The position numbers and the translations under genes were made by a program. Below are positions 49,527 through 57,878 of a stretch of 64,000 nt of DNA, piece after piece (positions within the stretch are counted from its first letter, which is position 1; each line of letters opens with the position of its first letter). The stretch spans positions 255,552 to 319,551 of the forward strand of contig NZ_FPBF01000005.1 of assembly GCF_900116615.1 (NCBI RefSeq), in the 5' to 3' direction. Source of the DNA: Algoriphagus locisalis (GTDB lineage: Bacteria > Bacteroidota > Bacteroidia > Cytophagales > Cyclobacteriaceae). The notes under the pieces were generated by a model. That model was not told where the DNA came from, searched no databases, and saw nothing but the letters and a program-made list of their open reading frames with translations.

Positions 49527-49534
49527 TAACTTTG
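49527..49534 (+). promoter_or_regulatory. -7 promoter element TAACTTTG for aroQ
   Basis: This is a perfect TAnnTTTG match about 30 bases before the start. No good -33 TTG is at the expected distance, so confidence is limited. Confidence 0.4.
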
Positions 49535-49563
49535 ACTCAGAAACCATCAAACCGAATATTGTT

Positions 49564-49977
49564 TTGAAGATAATGATCATTAACGGCCCCAACCTCAATC
49601 TATTGGGTAAAAGAGAGCCGGAAGTCTATGGAAGTACTTCTTTTGAAGAATATTTTGAGGGCTTGAAAAAAGCTTTTCAGGATGTAGATCTGCATTATTT
49701 TCAAAGTAATGTGGAGGGCGAACTGATCAATAAAATTCACGAGGTTGGCTTTTCCTACGATGCGATTCTGCTCAATGCCGGCGGCTATACCCATACTTCT
49801 GTGGCTATTTCAGATGCGATTGCTGGCGTGACTACACCTACTCTTGAAGTACATATTTCGAATATTTATAAGCGAGAGGAATTCCGCCACAAAAGCATTA
49901 TTTCCAAATCTTGCGTCGGAATGATCTCTGGTCTTGGCCTGAAAGGCTACGCACTTGGAATTCTCTATTTTCAATAA
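49564..49977 (+). CDS. aroQ: Type II 3-dehydroquinate dehydratase
   Basis: This protein of about 137 residues starts KIMIINGPNLNLLGKREPEVYG with the catalytic-loop Tyr. LNAGGYTHTSVAISDAI, EVHISNIYKREEFRHKS and SGLGLKGY also match AroQ. It dehydrates 3-dehydroquinate in the shikimate pathway. TTG at 49564 gives the family's MKI start; ATG at 49573 is the alternative and would shorten the first strand by three residues. The aminotransferase gene follows after 11 bases. Confidence 0.94.
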   Translation: MKIMIINGPNLNLLGKREPEVYGSTSFEEYFEGLKKAFQDVDLHYFQSNVEGELINKIHEVGFSYDAILLNAGGYTHTSVAISDAIAGVTTPTLEVHISNIYKREEFRHKSIISKSCVGMISGLGLKGYALGILYFQ

Positions 49978-49988
49978 CCTATTTCCCT

Positions 49989-51044
49989 ATGCACACTTTT
50001 GCACCCGGGCCATCTAAAGTTTACGATGCCCTTCCTACTTATTTGCAAGATGCCTACACTGCAGGTATTCTGAGTGCTAATCACCGCAGCAATGCGTTCA
50101 TGTCCCTGTATCAGGATACTGAGCAATTGATGCGCGAAAAGCTGCACATGCCGGAGGATTACAAGTTGTTATTTACCTCCAGTGCCACCGAAAACTGGGA
50201 GATTATCACCCAGTCTATCGTGCAGCAGGCTAGTTTTCATATTTACTCAGGTTCCTTCGGGAAAAAGTGGATCGGCTTTGCGAAGCATATCAATCCTGCC
50301 ACTGACGGCCTGAAAATCGAAGCAAATCAGGCAATCGACGTGGCAAACTTGGAGATCTCTGAGGACTTTGATGTGATCGCGCTTACCCAAAATGAAACTG
50401 CCAATGCGACCCAAGTGCCGATGTCGATAATTGAGGAGATCAAGGAGAAATATCCTGAGAAAATGATCGCGGTGGATACGACATCTTCCATGGCTGGGAT
50501 AGAATTGGATTTTAGCTTGGCTGATATTTGGTACGCTTCTGTGCAAAAATGCTTTGGACTTCCTGCAGGTCTGGGGATTCTGATTTTATCTCCCAAAGCG
50601 ATTGAAAAGTGCGAATCAAAAGGTGAAAAAGGCAGGTATAATTCCTTAAGTTTTATGCTTGAAAATGCTGCCGGTTACCAGACGCATTACACTCCGAATG
50701 TGTTGGGGATTTACCTGTTAAACAGAGTTTTGAAAGATTTGGAAGAAATCCAGCACATTGATGCAAATCTTAGAGAGCGCATGCTCAAGTTGGAAACGGC
50801 TGTGGCCCAATCCAAGTCATTGCGAATGCTTGTGGATAATGCAGAGACGAGAAGCACCACGGTTTTGGCTGTTTCGGGTCCGGAAGAGTTAATCGCTTCG
50901 GTGAAAAAGGATGCCGAAAAAGAAGGAATGCAATTGGGTTCTGGCTATGGACCTCATAAACCAACAAGTTTCCGAATCGCCAATTTCCCTGCGGTTACCA
51001 ATGCTGAAATGGATAAGTTGATTGGGTTTTTGGGGAAATTTTAG
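49989..51044 (+). CDS. Class V aminotransferase (SerC/alanine-glyoxylate-like)
   Basis: This 351-residue PLP enzyme starts MHTFAPGPSKVYDALPTYLQ. It has VDTTSSMAGIELDF and ADIWYASVQKCFGLPAGLG, where the Lys of SVQK is the predicted Schiff-base lysine. The FAPGPSK opening is like phosphoserine and alanine-glyoxylate aminotransferases, but the substrate cannot be fixed from the sequence. I start at 49989; the longer frame from 49911 overlaps aroQ and is not conserved-looking. A terminator follows. Confidence 0.88.
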   Translation: MHTFAPGPSKVYDALPTYLQDAYTAGILSANHRSNAFMSLYQDTEQLMREKLHMPEDYKLLFTSSATENWEIITQSIVQQASFHIYSGSFGKKWIGFAKHINPATDGLKIEANQAIDVANLEISEDFDVIALTQNETANATQVPMSIIEEIKEKYPEKMIAVDTTSSMAGIELDFSLADIWYASVQKCFGLPAGLGILILSPKAIEKCESKGEKGRYNSLSFMLENAAGYQTHYTPNVLGIYLLNRVLKDLEEIQHIDANLRERMLKLETAVAQSKSLRMLVDNAETRSTTVLAVSGPEELIASVKKDAEKEGMQLGSGYGPHKPTSFRIANFPAVTNAEMDKLIGFLGKF

Positions 51045-51081
51045 CCGCAGAGTCCGTGGAGTTTTTCGCAGAGTACACAGG
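51045..51081. repeat. CGCAGAG-type dispersed repeat
   Basis: CCGCAGAGTCCGTGGAG, then TTTTTCGCAGAGTACACAGG, begins right after the aminotransferase stop codon. It belongs to the same GC-rich class as 5615-5675. A GTGACGACGAGGAGAAATCT phrase at 51222-51241 resembles the reverse complement of the first module at 37666. Confidence 0.65.
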
Positions 51082-51092
51082 TTTTGAATACT

Positions 51093-51130
51093 AAACTGGT
51101 TCAGTCTTCAGACATGGACCAGTTTTGTTT
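51093..51130 (+). terminator. Terminator after the aminotransferase gene
   Basis: AAACTGGT/ACCAGTTT with an inner GTCT-TC-AGAC stem is followed by a T-rich run. Confidence 0.7.
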
Positions 51131-51292
51131 ATATCTCAAAGTTGAAGGGTTCAAAAATAACAACGAGGAGTTTTTATTAATATCTGTCAACTAATTTTAT
51201 TTTAGTTATTTTGAAAAAGGAGTGACGACGAGGAGAAATCTAACTCTTTAAAGGAAATTATCGTAAATTGATTTGGTAAAATGTATTAAAAA

Positions 51293-51535
51293 ATGAAGAC
51301 AGAATTGCAGGTTGATTTATCGTTTGAAAAAATTCTTTCTATAGTAAAGCAATTGCCAAGGAGGCAAAAGGTGCTCTTATCTAGGGAGTTAGAAAAAGAG
51401 TTGATTGATTCGAAGCTTACTAAACTATTAAAATCATTTAAGGCCAATGACCTGGATGATGAATTACTTTGCAAAGAGATTGAAAATGTAAGACAAGAAC
51501 TCTATGAAGGACAGGGAGATCAAAGTCATTTTTGA
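51293..51535 (+). CDS. Putative antitoxin of a PIN toxin pair
   Basis: This 80-residue, strongly charged helical protein reads LSFEKILSIVKQLPRRQKVLLSRELEKELI, a pattern common to small antitoxins that precede COG1569-type PIN proteins. The C-terminus (NVRQELYEGQGDQ) is probably extended. The gene overlaps the toxin start by 32 bases, so the two are translationally coupled. The call relies mostly on context. Confidence 0.75.
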   Translation: MKTELQVDLSFEKILSIVKQLPRRQKVLLSRELEKELIDSKLTKLLKSFKANDLDDELLCKEIENVRQELYEGQGDQSHF

Positions 51536-51926
51536 CACCAATGTTTGGATTAGCTTTCTTATAGGTAAGTCACTTTCAAAATTAAAGCATCTAATTTCAA
51601 ATGGTGTAGTCAAAATTGTTACTACAGATCAGCTTCTTTTAGAAATAAAGAAAGTCTCCCAAAGAGAGAAACTCAAGAAATATTTCCCACCAGATTCAGT
51701 GAATGACCTCATCGACCTTTTAGAATCAATAGCGGTAAAAGTTGAGATTTCGCCGACACATTTTGTAAGCAGAGACCCAAAAGATAATTTTCTGTTAGAC
51801 TTAATAGATTATGCAAAAGCTGATTTTTTGGTGACAGGTGACAAAGATCTTTTGGAGCTCAACCCTTTTAAAACTGCGCAAATAGTAACACCTTCTACTT
51901 TTGCAAGTGTCCTAGAAAGGTATTAA
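51504..51926 (+). CDS. PIN-domain toxin (COG1569 type)
   Basis: This 140-residue protein has PIN-domain acidic residues: IKVIFDTNVWISFL (first Asp), a central ELLLEIKKVSQ-like helix with Glu, SRDPKDNFLLDLIDYAKADFLVTGDKDLL (Asp pair). COG1569 proteins are putative ribonuclease toxins neutralised by the upstream antitoxin. The ATG at 51504 lies inside the antitoxin gene. Length and motif spacing are normal, so the toxin is probably functional. Confidence 0.88.
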   Translation: MKDREIKVIFDTNVWISFLIGKSLSKLKHLISNGVVKIVTTDQLLLEIKKVSQREKLKKYFPPDSVNDLIDLLESIAVKVEISPTHFVSRDPKDNFLLDLIDYAKADFLVTGDKDLLELNPFKTAQIVTPSTFASVLERY

Positions 51927-52029
51927 ATCAGCAGATCGGTAGTTTAGTGACTTTTTTCTTAACCATGAATTAATCCAAAAACTCTCGTGCTCATATAGAC
52001 CTCAAAGGTTAATTCCCTACTTTCGCGGC

Positions 52030-52620
52030 ATGTTTGATTTTAAAGAAATATTGTCAGTTTCGTTGATCCTTTTTTCTGTGATTGATATCTTAGGTTCTAT
52101 CCCGATTATCGTCAATCTGAGACAGAAAGTTGGGCATATCCAGTCCGAAAAAGCCACATTAGCAGCAGGGGCCTTGATGATTTTATTTCTATTGGCTGGC
52201 AAATCAATTTTAGGGCTTTTTGGAATAGGAGTGGAGGATTTTGCGATTGCCGGAGCGCTGATCATTTTTGCGATTGGTGCTGAAATGATCTTGGGAATCG
52301 AGCTTTTCAAATCTGATCCTGAAGCAAAAGCCGGAGCTTCCATCGTACCTATTGCTTTTCCACTGATCGCAGGCGCAGGTACATTGACCACTATTTTGAC
52401 GCTGAAAGCTGAGTTTGCTCAGATCAATATTGCAATCGGCATTCTTCTGAATCTGATCTTGGTTTATATTGTATTGAAAAGCACGGGTTGGCTGGAGCGA
52501 AAAATCGGAAAGACTGGTCTGGATGTTCTGAGAAGGATTTTTGGGATTATTTTGCTTTCCATCGCTGTCAAGATTTTCAAAACTAATGCCTTTCCTATAG
52601 GAGTGGATTCGGGTATTTAA
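52030..52620 (+). CDS. MarC-family integral membrane protein
   Basis: This 196-residue protein has about six membrane helices and the MarC/UPF0056 signature near the N-terminus (SVIDILGSIPIIVNL pattern), with FPLIAGAGTLTTIL in the middle and RIFGIILLSIAVKIF at the end. The family was once thought to be involved in antibiotic resistance; the function is not settled. A TACTTTCG -7-like element lies only 10 bases before the ATG, suggesting a very short leader. Confidence 0.9.
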   Translation: MFDFKEILSVSLILFSVIDILGSIPIIVNLRQKVGHIQSEKATLAAGALMILFLLAGKSILGLFGIGVEDFAIAGALIIFAIGAEMILGIELFKSDPEAKAGASIVPIAFPLIAGAGTLTTILTLKAEFAQINIAIGILLNLILVYIVLKSTGWLERKIGKTGLDVLRRIFGIILLSIAVKIFKTNAFPIGVDSGI

Positions 52621-52656
52621 CCCAATTCTCGGTTAGATTTTTATTTACTTTGTTTC

Positions 52657-53109
52657 ATGATTACCATTTACACTGATGGCGCTGCCAAAGGCAATCCCGG
52701 TCCAGGCGGCTACGGCGCCGTTCTGAAATTCGGAAAACACCGAAAAGAACTTTCCGAAGGCTTCCGTCTTACTACCAACAATCGCATGGAATTGCTGGCA
52801 GTAATCCGCGCACTGCAAGCGATCAATACGACAGAGTTTACGGTTCAGATTTATTCGGATAGCAAATACGTAGTTGATTCGGTAGAGAAAGGCTGGATAT
52901 GGGGCTGGCAGAAAAAAGGCTTCAAAGACAAGAAAAACCCAGATCTCTGGTTACGCTATATTCCGCTGCATCTGAAGTACAAGCCTAAGTTCATCTGGGT
53001 AAAAGGTCACGCCGGAAACATTGAGAATGAGCGCTGCGATGTCTTAGCGGTCCAGGCGGCGGAGGGTTTTGATCTGAAGGCAGATACGGGGTATGAGGCT
53101 AGTTTGTGA
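52657..53109 (+). CDS. rnhA: Ribonuclease HI
   Basis: This 150-residue protein reads ITIYTDGAAKGNPGPGGYGAVL (Asp7), TTNNRMELLAVIRAL (Glu), IYSDSKYVVDSVEKGW (Asp) and VKGHAGNIENERCDVLA (His and Asp). All four active-site carboxylates and the basic-protrusion Trp/Lys segment (WIWGWQKKGFKDKKNPDLW) are present, so it should degrade RNA in RNA/DNA hybrids. The length is normal. Confidence 0.96.
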   Translation: MITIYTDGAAKGNPGPGGYGAVLKFGKHRKELSEGFRLTTNNRMELLAVIRALQAINTTEFTVQIYSDSKYVVDSVEKGWIWGWQKKGFKDKKNPDLWLRYIPLHLKYKPKFIWVKGHAGNIENERCDVLAVQAAEGFDLKADTGYEASL

Positions 53110-53121
53110 GTTCTTTAGCGA

Positions 53122-54342
53122 TCATAACTTTTGGATAAAATCGCTAAGAAAATCCTTTACAGGAAGGATATTGATCGTTTTTCCATCAGAAGAAAGTGAA
53201 TCTCTTTGAATTAGTGTAAGGATAAATCCTTCTGTTTTTTCGAAAAAATCCATTGCTTCCAATAGCCCATCAAGCTCTCTTTGTTTATTGTCCACATGCA
53301 CTTTCTCTGTGACTTGTATAAGCCATTTACAGCTTTCTCCTTCAAAAACCACAAAATCACATTCTTTTCTATCCCGGAAATAATAGAGCGGTAGGTTCGT
53401 TTTTCGTAGAAATAGAAACACGAGATTTTCCAATAAGCGACCATGATCTTTGCTGAAACTGAGCGAATTTGCTTTGGCAAAGCCAGTGTCTATGCAATAG
53501 ACTTTCTTGGGGTTCTTGGAGATACTTTTGGCTGACCAGCTGAACCTAGGCAGGAAGAAGAGTAAATAAGCATCTTCCAGCCAGGATAAATAGTCGGAAA
53601 CTGTAGTGGCAGAGCCCACTTCAAAGGTCTTTTTTAGGCTGTTGAAACTCGTTTCTTTTCCAACATTGGACAAGAGAAACAGCGTGATGTCCATCAGCGT
53701 TTTGGTGTTCTTTATGCTATAACGTATGGCTATGTCCCTAAACACGATGTCTTTGAGGAGGTTTTGCAATACTTCTGGATTTTTATCACGCAAGTATTCT
53801 GGGAATCCTCCTAGGTTGAGATACTCTAAAAAGCTATCGTTATCCTCTGATTTTTGGCAATAATCTAAAAACTCCTGATACGAAAATGGAAATATCTCGT
53901 GAGCCAGGTATCTGCCAGTGAGTCTAGTGCCCAGTTCCCGGCTCAGTAATGATGCATTCGAGCCAGTGACATACACTTTCTCGCCACGATCATGGAGCTG
54001 TCTTATGTAGATCTCCCAGCCTGGCACATTTTGAATCTCATCAAAGTAATAGGTGGAAACATCCTCGCCGAATACCTCATCGAGTTTTGGGAAATCACTG
54101 ATCTCAAATCCAAATATGCGTGGATCTTCAAAATTCAAATAGGCAAAGCTAGTAGGAGTCTCCGATATGATCTGTCGCATAAGCGTACTCTTTCCGCATC
54201 GGCGTATGCCGGTGATTACTTCTATGTGAGTGCTAGAAGGTTTTATTTTTGATTTTGCATCTCGTTTGGTAAGCGAAAGTTCTTTATCGAATATTTTCTT
54301 TTGCCCTTCGACAGCCGCTGCTATCTCCTCTTTAAGTATCAT
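53122..54342 (-). CDS. AAA ATPase of the DUF4143 family
   Basis: This 406-residue protein has a P-loop TGIRRCGKSTLMRQ (about 44-57), a Walker B YYFDEIQNV, a sensor-like VTGSNASLLSREL and a C-terminal DUF4143 domain of restriction-endonuclease-like fold (CDFVVFEG, WLIQVTEKV about 330-370). These proteins are widespread in accessory DNA. Their function is unknown, and suspected roles are in conflict or chromosome maintenance. It is convergent with rnhA and has its own transcription unit. The coding composition is slightly AT-richer than the housekeeping genes. Confidence 0.9.
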   Translation of the reverse strand: MILKEEIAAAVEGQKKIFDKELSLTKRDAKSKIKPSSTHIEVITGIRRCGKSTLMRQIISETPTSFAYLNFEDPRIFGFEISDFPKLDEVFGEDVSTYYFDEIQNVPGWEIYIRQLHDRGEKVYVTGSNASLLSRELGTRLTGRYLAHEIFPFSYQEFLDYCQKSEDNDSFLEYLNLGGFPEYLRDKNPEVLQNLLKDIVFRDIAIRYSIKNTKTLMDITLFLLSNVGKETSFNSLKKTFEVGSATTVSDYLSWLEDAYLLFFLPRFSWSAKSISKNPKKVYCIDTGFAKANSLSFSKDHGRLLENLVFLFLRKTNLPLYYFRDRKECDFVVFEGESCKWLIQVTEKVHVDNKQRELDGLLEAMDFFEKTEGFILTLIQRDSLSSDGKTINILPVKDFLSDFIQKL

Positions 54343-54486
54343 ATCTTGAGGTGTTTACTCCATCAAAGATACTGTTTATTTTATAAAAGTATATTAGTTT
54401 CTTTTTATAAAAGATAATAGTTTACGTTACAAACGTAAACTATTCAGCACTCTGAAGCTAAGATGTTAGACTTATGATTTCAACCT

Positions 54487-55608
54487 TCACAATCTCTCCA
54501 TCGTCATCAGCGGAATATCTTCTCTATTGAACTCCAAAAGTGGCTTGTATTCTGACTCAGGATATTGCCAGCCATTTTCTCCTAATTCATAAAGCAAAGG
54601 AGCGAGGTTTTGGACAGCAGCTTTACAGCCCTGTACGATCGCTCCCATATTACCAGTCTGCTTGGAGAGGACTGCTTCGTTCTCGATTTCAAAAGGCCCA
54701 GAGAAATTTTTCTCTTTCAAAATATTCACAAAAGCCCTCCAATCCATCGAATCGCCCAAGCCAAAACCTGGTAACGTAGCTTCGTAGTGATGTCTGTCCC
54801 AAGGATTGGTGCTGGAAGGAATTCCTGCTTTTGCTGCCCATTCTGGCTTTACTTGCTGCATGGGATACATATTTCCCCAGAAGGGATCGGGATTATTACG
54901 GGTGGATTTGACATGAATTCTCTTCAGACGATTCATGTCAGTGTTTTTGATTACTTCCACAGGATCGGTATGCTGCCAGATGTCATGGGAGGGGTCGTAG
55001 ATTTCTCCGTGATTGGCTTCTGGGACTAACTCGTACATGAGTTTTCTCGCTGCCAAAACTCCCGGCAGGTTGTTAAACGTCCCGAAATAACCTGAACTTC
55101 TCCAGCCTTCCATAGGGCAGTTTTCATAGAGAACAGTCACTCCCAAGCTATTTGCATAGCGAATGATGGGCCCAAAGACTCGCTGGTATTCCAGTAGGTT
55201 TTTCTCAAATCCTCCTTCCTGATTTCCCAATTCATGGTTGTAGCCAACGAATGTTCCAATCTTTACATCATTTTCATCACCGCCAAGCAGGTGAGCCATT
55301 CGAATCAATTTCAGCAGGTGATTCTGATTTTTGATCCGCTCAGCAGGATCTCCTCCGATCAGGTTGTCAAAAGCACCAATGGAAAGCCGAAGTTTAGCGC
55401 CGTTGAATTGATCAATGAGTTTTTTGGCGGCTTCTGGACCGAAATTTTCATAATCCAGATGCGTGGCGACAAAGTCATCGCGGGTGCCATCTTTTCTGAA
55501 AACGCAAAGATCAAGTCCTTGTACGTCAATTTCCAGTGCTTTCTCCACCGTTTGATCCAAGTTGAGCTGGTCAAAAGCGGAAGTCATGATCCAGATTGGG
55601 TTTGTCAT
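54487..55608 (-). CDS. Sugar phosphate isomerase/epimerase (xylose isomerase-like barrel)
   Basis: This 373-residue TIM-barrel protein has VLYENCPMEGWRSSG (Glu metal ligand), YDPSHDIWQHTDPVEVIKN (Asp/His), RIHVKSTRN and PFEIENEAVL (Glu), the AP endonuclease family 2 pattern. It probably isomerises a sugar or cyclitol. I start at ATG 55608 (MTNPIWIMTSAF); the longer frame to 55674 would be translated from the upstream terminator hairpin and is unlikely. Confidence 0.88.
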   Translation of the reverse strand: MTNPIWIMTSAFDQLNLDQTVEKALEIDVQGLDLCVFRKDGTRDDFVATHLDYENFGPEAAKKLIDQFNGAKLRLSIGAFDNLIGGDPAERIKNQNHLLKLIRMAHLLGGDENDVKIGTFVGYNHELGNQEGGFEKNLLEYQRVFGPIIRYANSLGVTVLYENCPMEGWRSSGYFGTFNNLPGVLAARKLMYELVPEANHGEIYDPSHDIWQHTDPVEVIKNTDMNRLKRIHVKSTRNNPDPFWGNMYPMQQVKPEWAAKAGIPSSTNPWDRHHYEATLPGFGLGDSMDWRAFVNILKEKNFSGPFEIENEAVLSKQTGNMGAIVQGCKAAVQNLAPLLYELGENGWQYPESEYKPLLEFNREDIPLMTMERL

Positions 55609-55627
55609 GTTAGTCGAGGTTTGGATT

Positions 55628-55671
55628 AAAAAAAGGGATAACCAAAGCTTTGAACAAGCTTTGGTTATCCC
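55628..55671 (-). terminator. Strong terminator after the lipocalin-like lipoprotein gene
   Basis: GGGATAACCAAAGCTT pairs perfectly over 16 bp with AAGCTTTGGTTATCCC across a 5-base loop, with seven T following on the minus strand. It stands 20 bases before the isomerase start. Confidence 0.92.
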
Positions 55672-55704
55672 CAAGTTAAATGTTTGAATGGTTTGTGCCG
55701 AAAA

Positions 55705-56181
55705 TCAATGAATTAATGTAACAATTACTTCTTGCGTCCCAAAGCCTGGCAGGGCTACTGATTGAGAAAGTACAAGCTCACTGCTGCTGACGCTTTCGAC
55801 GTTCAAGTCTCCCGAAGCGCCAGGGATCTCAATCAAATCCGTGTCTATGGTCAATACTTTACTGGTCTCATTGTAACTCCATGTAAAATCAGAGGTTTGT
55901 GGAGCAGCATCATCGCATTTGGTCGGACCAGAATCTACCACACCGATGCTGATGGGAGTTTCGTAATTGAAAGTTATCAAATTGTCCAAGTGGCAATCGT
56001 CTATAAATGCCTTAGCGTCAATCCCGGCGGCGGTGACAGTACTGAATTTCCAAGCGACCCCAGAACCAATTAATTCGGCTTCTGATTTGGGAGGATCTGA
56101 ATCCTCACCGTCTGTACATGAACTGAAGGAAACTAAACTGGCTAGTGCAAATAGAAAAGAGAGTCTATGAAAAGTCTTCAT
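55705..56181 (-). CDS. Lipocalin-like lipoprotein
   Basis: This 158-residue protein has a lipoprotein signal (SLVSFSSCTDGE, lipobox Cys near 22). The mature chain carries WKFSTVTAAGIDAKAFIDDCHLDNLITFN and a later KCDDAAPQTSDFTWSYN, where Cys residues are in the usual Bacteroidota lipocalin disulfide positions, and strand pairs such as VLTIDTDLIEI. It is probably a surface or periplasmic lipoprotein of unknown ligand. It is followed by the strong terminator. Confidence 0.82.
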   Translation of the reverse strand: MKTFHRLSFLFALASLVSFSSCTDGEDSDPPKSEAELIGSGVAWKFSTVTAAGIDAKAFIDDCHLDNLITFNYETPISIGVVDSGPTKCDDAAPQTSDFTWSYNETSKVLTIDTDLIEIPGASGDLNVESVSSSELVLSQSVALPGFGTQEVIVTLIH

Positions 56182-56260
56182 TGGGGAAAGTATTAGGATT
56201 TAGAAAATCTAAAATACGTAAAATAGGCTAAAATCAGCTTTTAAATTTGATTCGTGCCTA

Positions 56261-56569
56261 TTATTCACCGGCAGAATACCTTCTTCTGATTTCCACTTTT
56301 TGCTTTTGTCTAGCCCAAAGTGCACGAGCCAAATCAGAAGCAACTTGGTCTGGCTCAGATTCGTGAAGTATTTTTTTTAGTTTTTCCTCTCCCAAATCAA
56401 TACGATAGCAAATCTGTAGCAAGCGCTCAAATTCCCGATCCAGCATGTAAGCGATGACTTTGGATAGCGTAGCAATAGCTTTTTCTTCGTTGAATTCCTC
56501 GGTTTTGTCGGGAAGGTCAAAGTCCTTTCGCAGGAGGAGAAAAGTTTCTTGGGACAGGGATTCACTCAT
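56261..56569 (-). CDS. Small helical protein of unknown function
   Basis: This 102-residue acidic, mostly helical protein (KDFDLPDKTEEFNEEKAIATLSKVIAYMLDREFERLLQICYRIDLGEEKLKKIL, then a basic C-terminus ARQKQKVEIRRRY). It resembles a conserved Bacteroidota family without assigned function; no motif for an activity is visible. The start lies 10 bases after the terminator of the DUF5606 gene. Confidence 0.7.
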   Translation of the reverse strand: MSESLSQETFLLLRKDFDLPDKTEEFNEEKAIATLSKVIAYMLDREFERLLQICYRIDLGEEKLKKILHESEPDQVASDLARALWARQKQKVEIRRRYSAGE

Positions 56570-56578
56570 GATAGTATC

Positions 56579-56605
56579 AAAAAAGCCCCGAATTGATCCG
56601 GGGCT
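56579..56605 (-). terminator. Terminator after the DUF5606 gene
   Basis: AGCCCCG/CGGGGCT with an 8-base loop is followed by six T on the minus strand. It lies 10 bases before the next start codon. Confidence 0.88.
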
Positions 56606-56611
56606 AGAGAT

Positions 56612-57103
56612 TTATTTGTCTGATTTTTTACCAGACTTAGCTTCTTTCGCAGCTTTTTGTTCTTTTGCTGTTGGGGCCTTAGCTTCTTCAGTTTTTTCCT
56701 CTTCAGCTTTCTGAAGTACCTCTGGGGCTTTTTCCCGGATTAATTTGTACCAAGTGATCAACTTTTTGATGTCTGAGGTGTAAACTCTAGCTTCATCTAC
56801 TTCTGGAAGGACATGCTTCATAAAAGCTCTCAACTCAGATTCATCCGGATTGGCATCCAAGCCAAGATCACCTTGGAATTCCGCTTCTATCTTTTGCATC
56901 ACAGATTCCAAAGGCTCAGCGCCCTCTTCTGTCAAGGTGTAGATAGAAATATCGCTAAGAATAGACACACGCTGGGACATGCCGGCAACGAGCTTGGTTT
57001 TCTTCGCATCCATGCTTTCCAGGATCACTCCCGTGCGTGAAGGCTTCAAAACTTTGAACAAACCGGGTTTACCGGCTACGGTGGCAAGATCTTTAAAATT
57101 CAT
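56612..57103 (-). CDS. DUF5606 protein
   Basis: This 163-residue protein has an N-terminal NFKDLATVAGKPGLFKVLKPSRTGVILESMD, typical of DUF5606, a Bacteroidota-specific family. A beta-rich region to residue 55, a helical region (LESVMQKIEAEFQGDLGLDANPDESELRAFMKHVLPEVDEARVYTSDIKKLITWYKLI) and a disordered Lys/Ala/Glu tail follow. The function is unknown. It has its own TATATTTG -7 element. Confidence 0.88.
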   Translation of the reverse strand: MNFKDLATVAGKPGLFKVLKPSRTGVILESMDAKKTKLVAGMSQRVSILSDISIYTLTEEGAEPLESVMQKIEAEFQGDLGLDANPDESELRAFMKHVLPEVDEARVYTSDIKKLITWYKLIREKAPEVLQKAEEEKTEEAKAPTAKEQKAAKEAKSGKKSDK

Positions 57104-57125
57104 TTGGTTTATTTTTTCGAGGCTG

Positions 57126-57133
57126 CAAATATA
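57126..57133 (-). promoter_or_regulatory. -7 promoter element TATATTTG
   Basis: This is a perfect TAnnTTTG on the minus strand, 22 bases before the DUF5606 start. The -33 element is not convincing. Confidence 0.45.
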
Positions 57134-57152
57134 GGATTATCAATTAAATGAT

Positions 57153-57755
57153 TCACCTGGCTTCATATTCTGTTACTAGTTCTTCCATAAACTTCGTTAG
57201 TTCCACTTTGCCTGTGCTGGCTTCTGCACTGGTGACGAAGTAGTCAGGGTTTTCTCCAAACATCTCTCGGGTTTTCTGTAGAAACTTCTGGATGTTCTGA
57301 TCGGTTTTTGACTTGGACTGCTTATCTGCTTTAGTGAAAACCAAGGCAGTTGGGACTTCTTGTGTTCCGCACCAAAGCAAAAATTCCAAATCTATTTGCT
57401 GTGGTGGTAGTCGGCTATCGATCAAGACAAATACTCCACAAAGATTTTCTCGTTTTGTTAAGTAGGTCGTAATCATACTTTCCCAGCCCTGCTTTACTTT
57501 CAGGTTTACTTTGGCGAAGCCGTAGCCGGGAAGATCGACAAGGTACCACTTGTCATTGATCATAAAGTGGTTGATCAACTGCGTTTTACCTGGTTTTTGA
57601 GAGGTCTTTGCAAGTCCTTTTTGGTTGACAAGCATATTGATCAGCGAGCTTTTGCCCACATTGGACCTGCCGATAAAAGCTATTTCTGCCCGGTCTGGTT
57701 TTGGGCAATTTCCCGGGTTAGAATTACTGATTACAAAGGTGGCTTTCTGGATCAT
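57153..57755 (-). CDS. engB: Ribosome-biogenesis GTPase EngB (YsxC/YihA)
   Basis: This 200-residue GTPase has G1 GRSNVGKSS (about 29-37), G2 PGKTQLINHF, G3 DLPGYGFA, G4 FTKADKQ and G5-like TSAEASTGK. This set and the short length define EngB, needed for 50S subunit assembly. A TACTTTTG element lies 18 bases upstream. It is followed by DUF5606 in the same direction. Confidence 0.96.
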   Translation of the reverse strand: MIQKATFVISNSNPGNCPKPDRAEIAFIGRSNVGKSSLINMLVNQKGLAKTSQKPGKTQLINHFMINDKWYLVDLPGYGFAKVNLKVKQGWESMITTYLTKRENLCGVFVLIDSRLPPQQIDLEFLLWCGTQEVPTALVFTKADKQSKSKTDQNIQKFLQKTREMFGENPDYFVTSAEASTGKVELTKFMEELVTEYEAR

Positions 57756-57772
57756 CTGCTGGTATTTGTCTG

Positions 57773-57780
57773 CAAAAGTA
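57773..57780 (-). promoter_or_regulatory. -7 promoter element TACTTTTG of engB
   Basis: This is a perfect TAnnTTTG on the minus strand with a following GCA, 18 bases before the start, giving a very short leader as is common in Bacteroidota. No clear -33 is seen. Confidence 0.5.
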
Positions 57781-57878
57781 CGACTTTATCCGAAAAGGGA
57801 AGGATGAAGCTGTAGCGCAACAATTTTCCATTCCTCGTGTTTCTTGCCTATTATTGTCCTTTCAAAGATAGAATTCTG

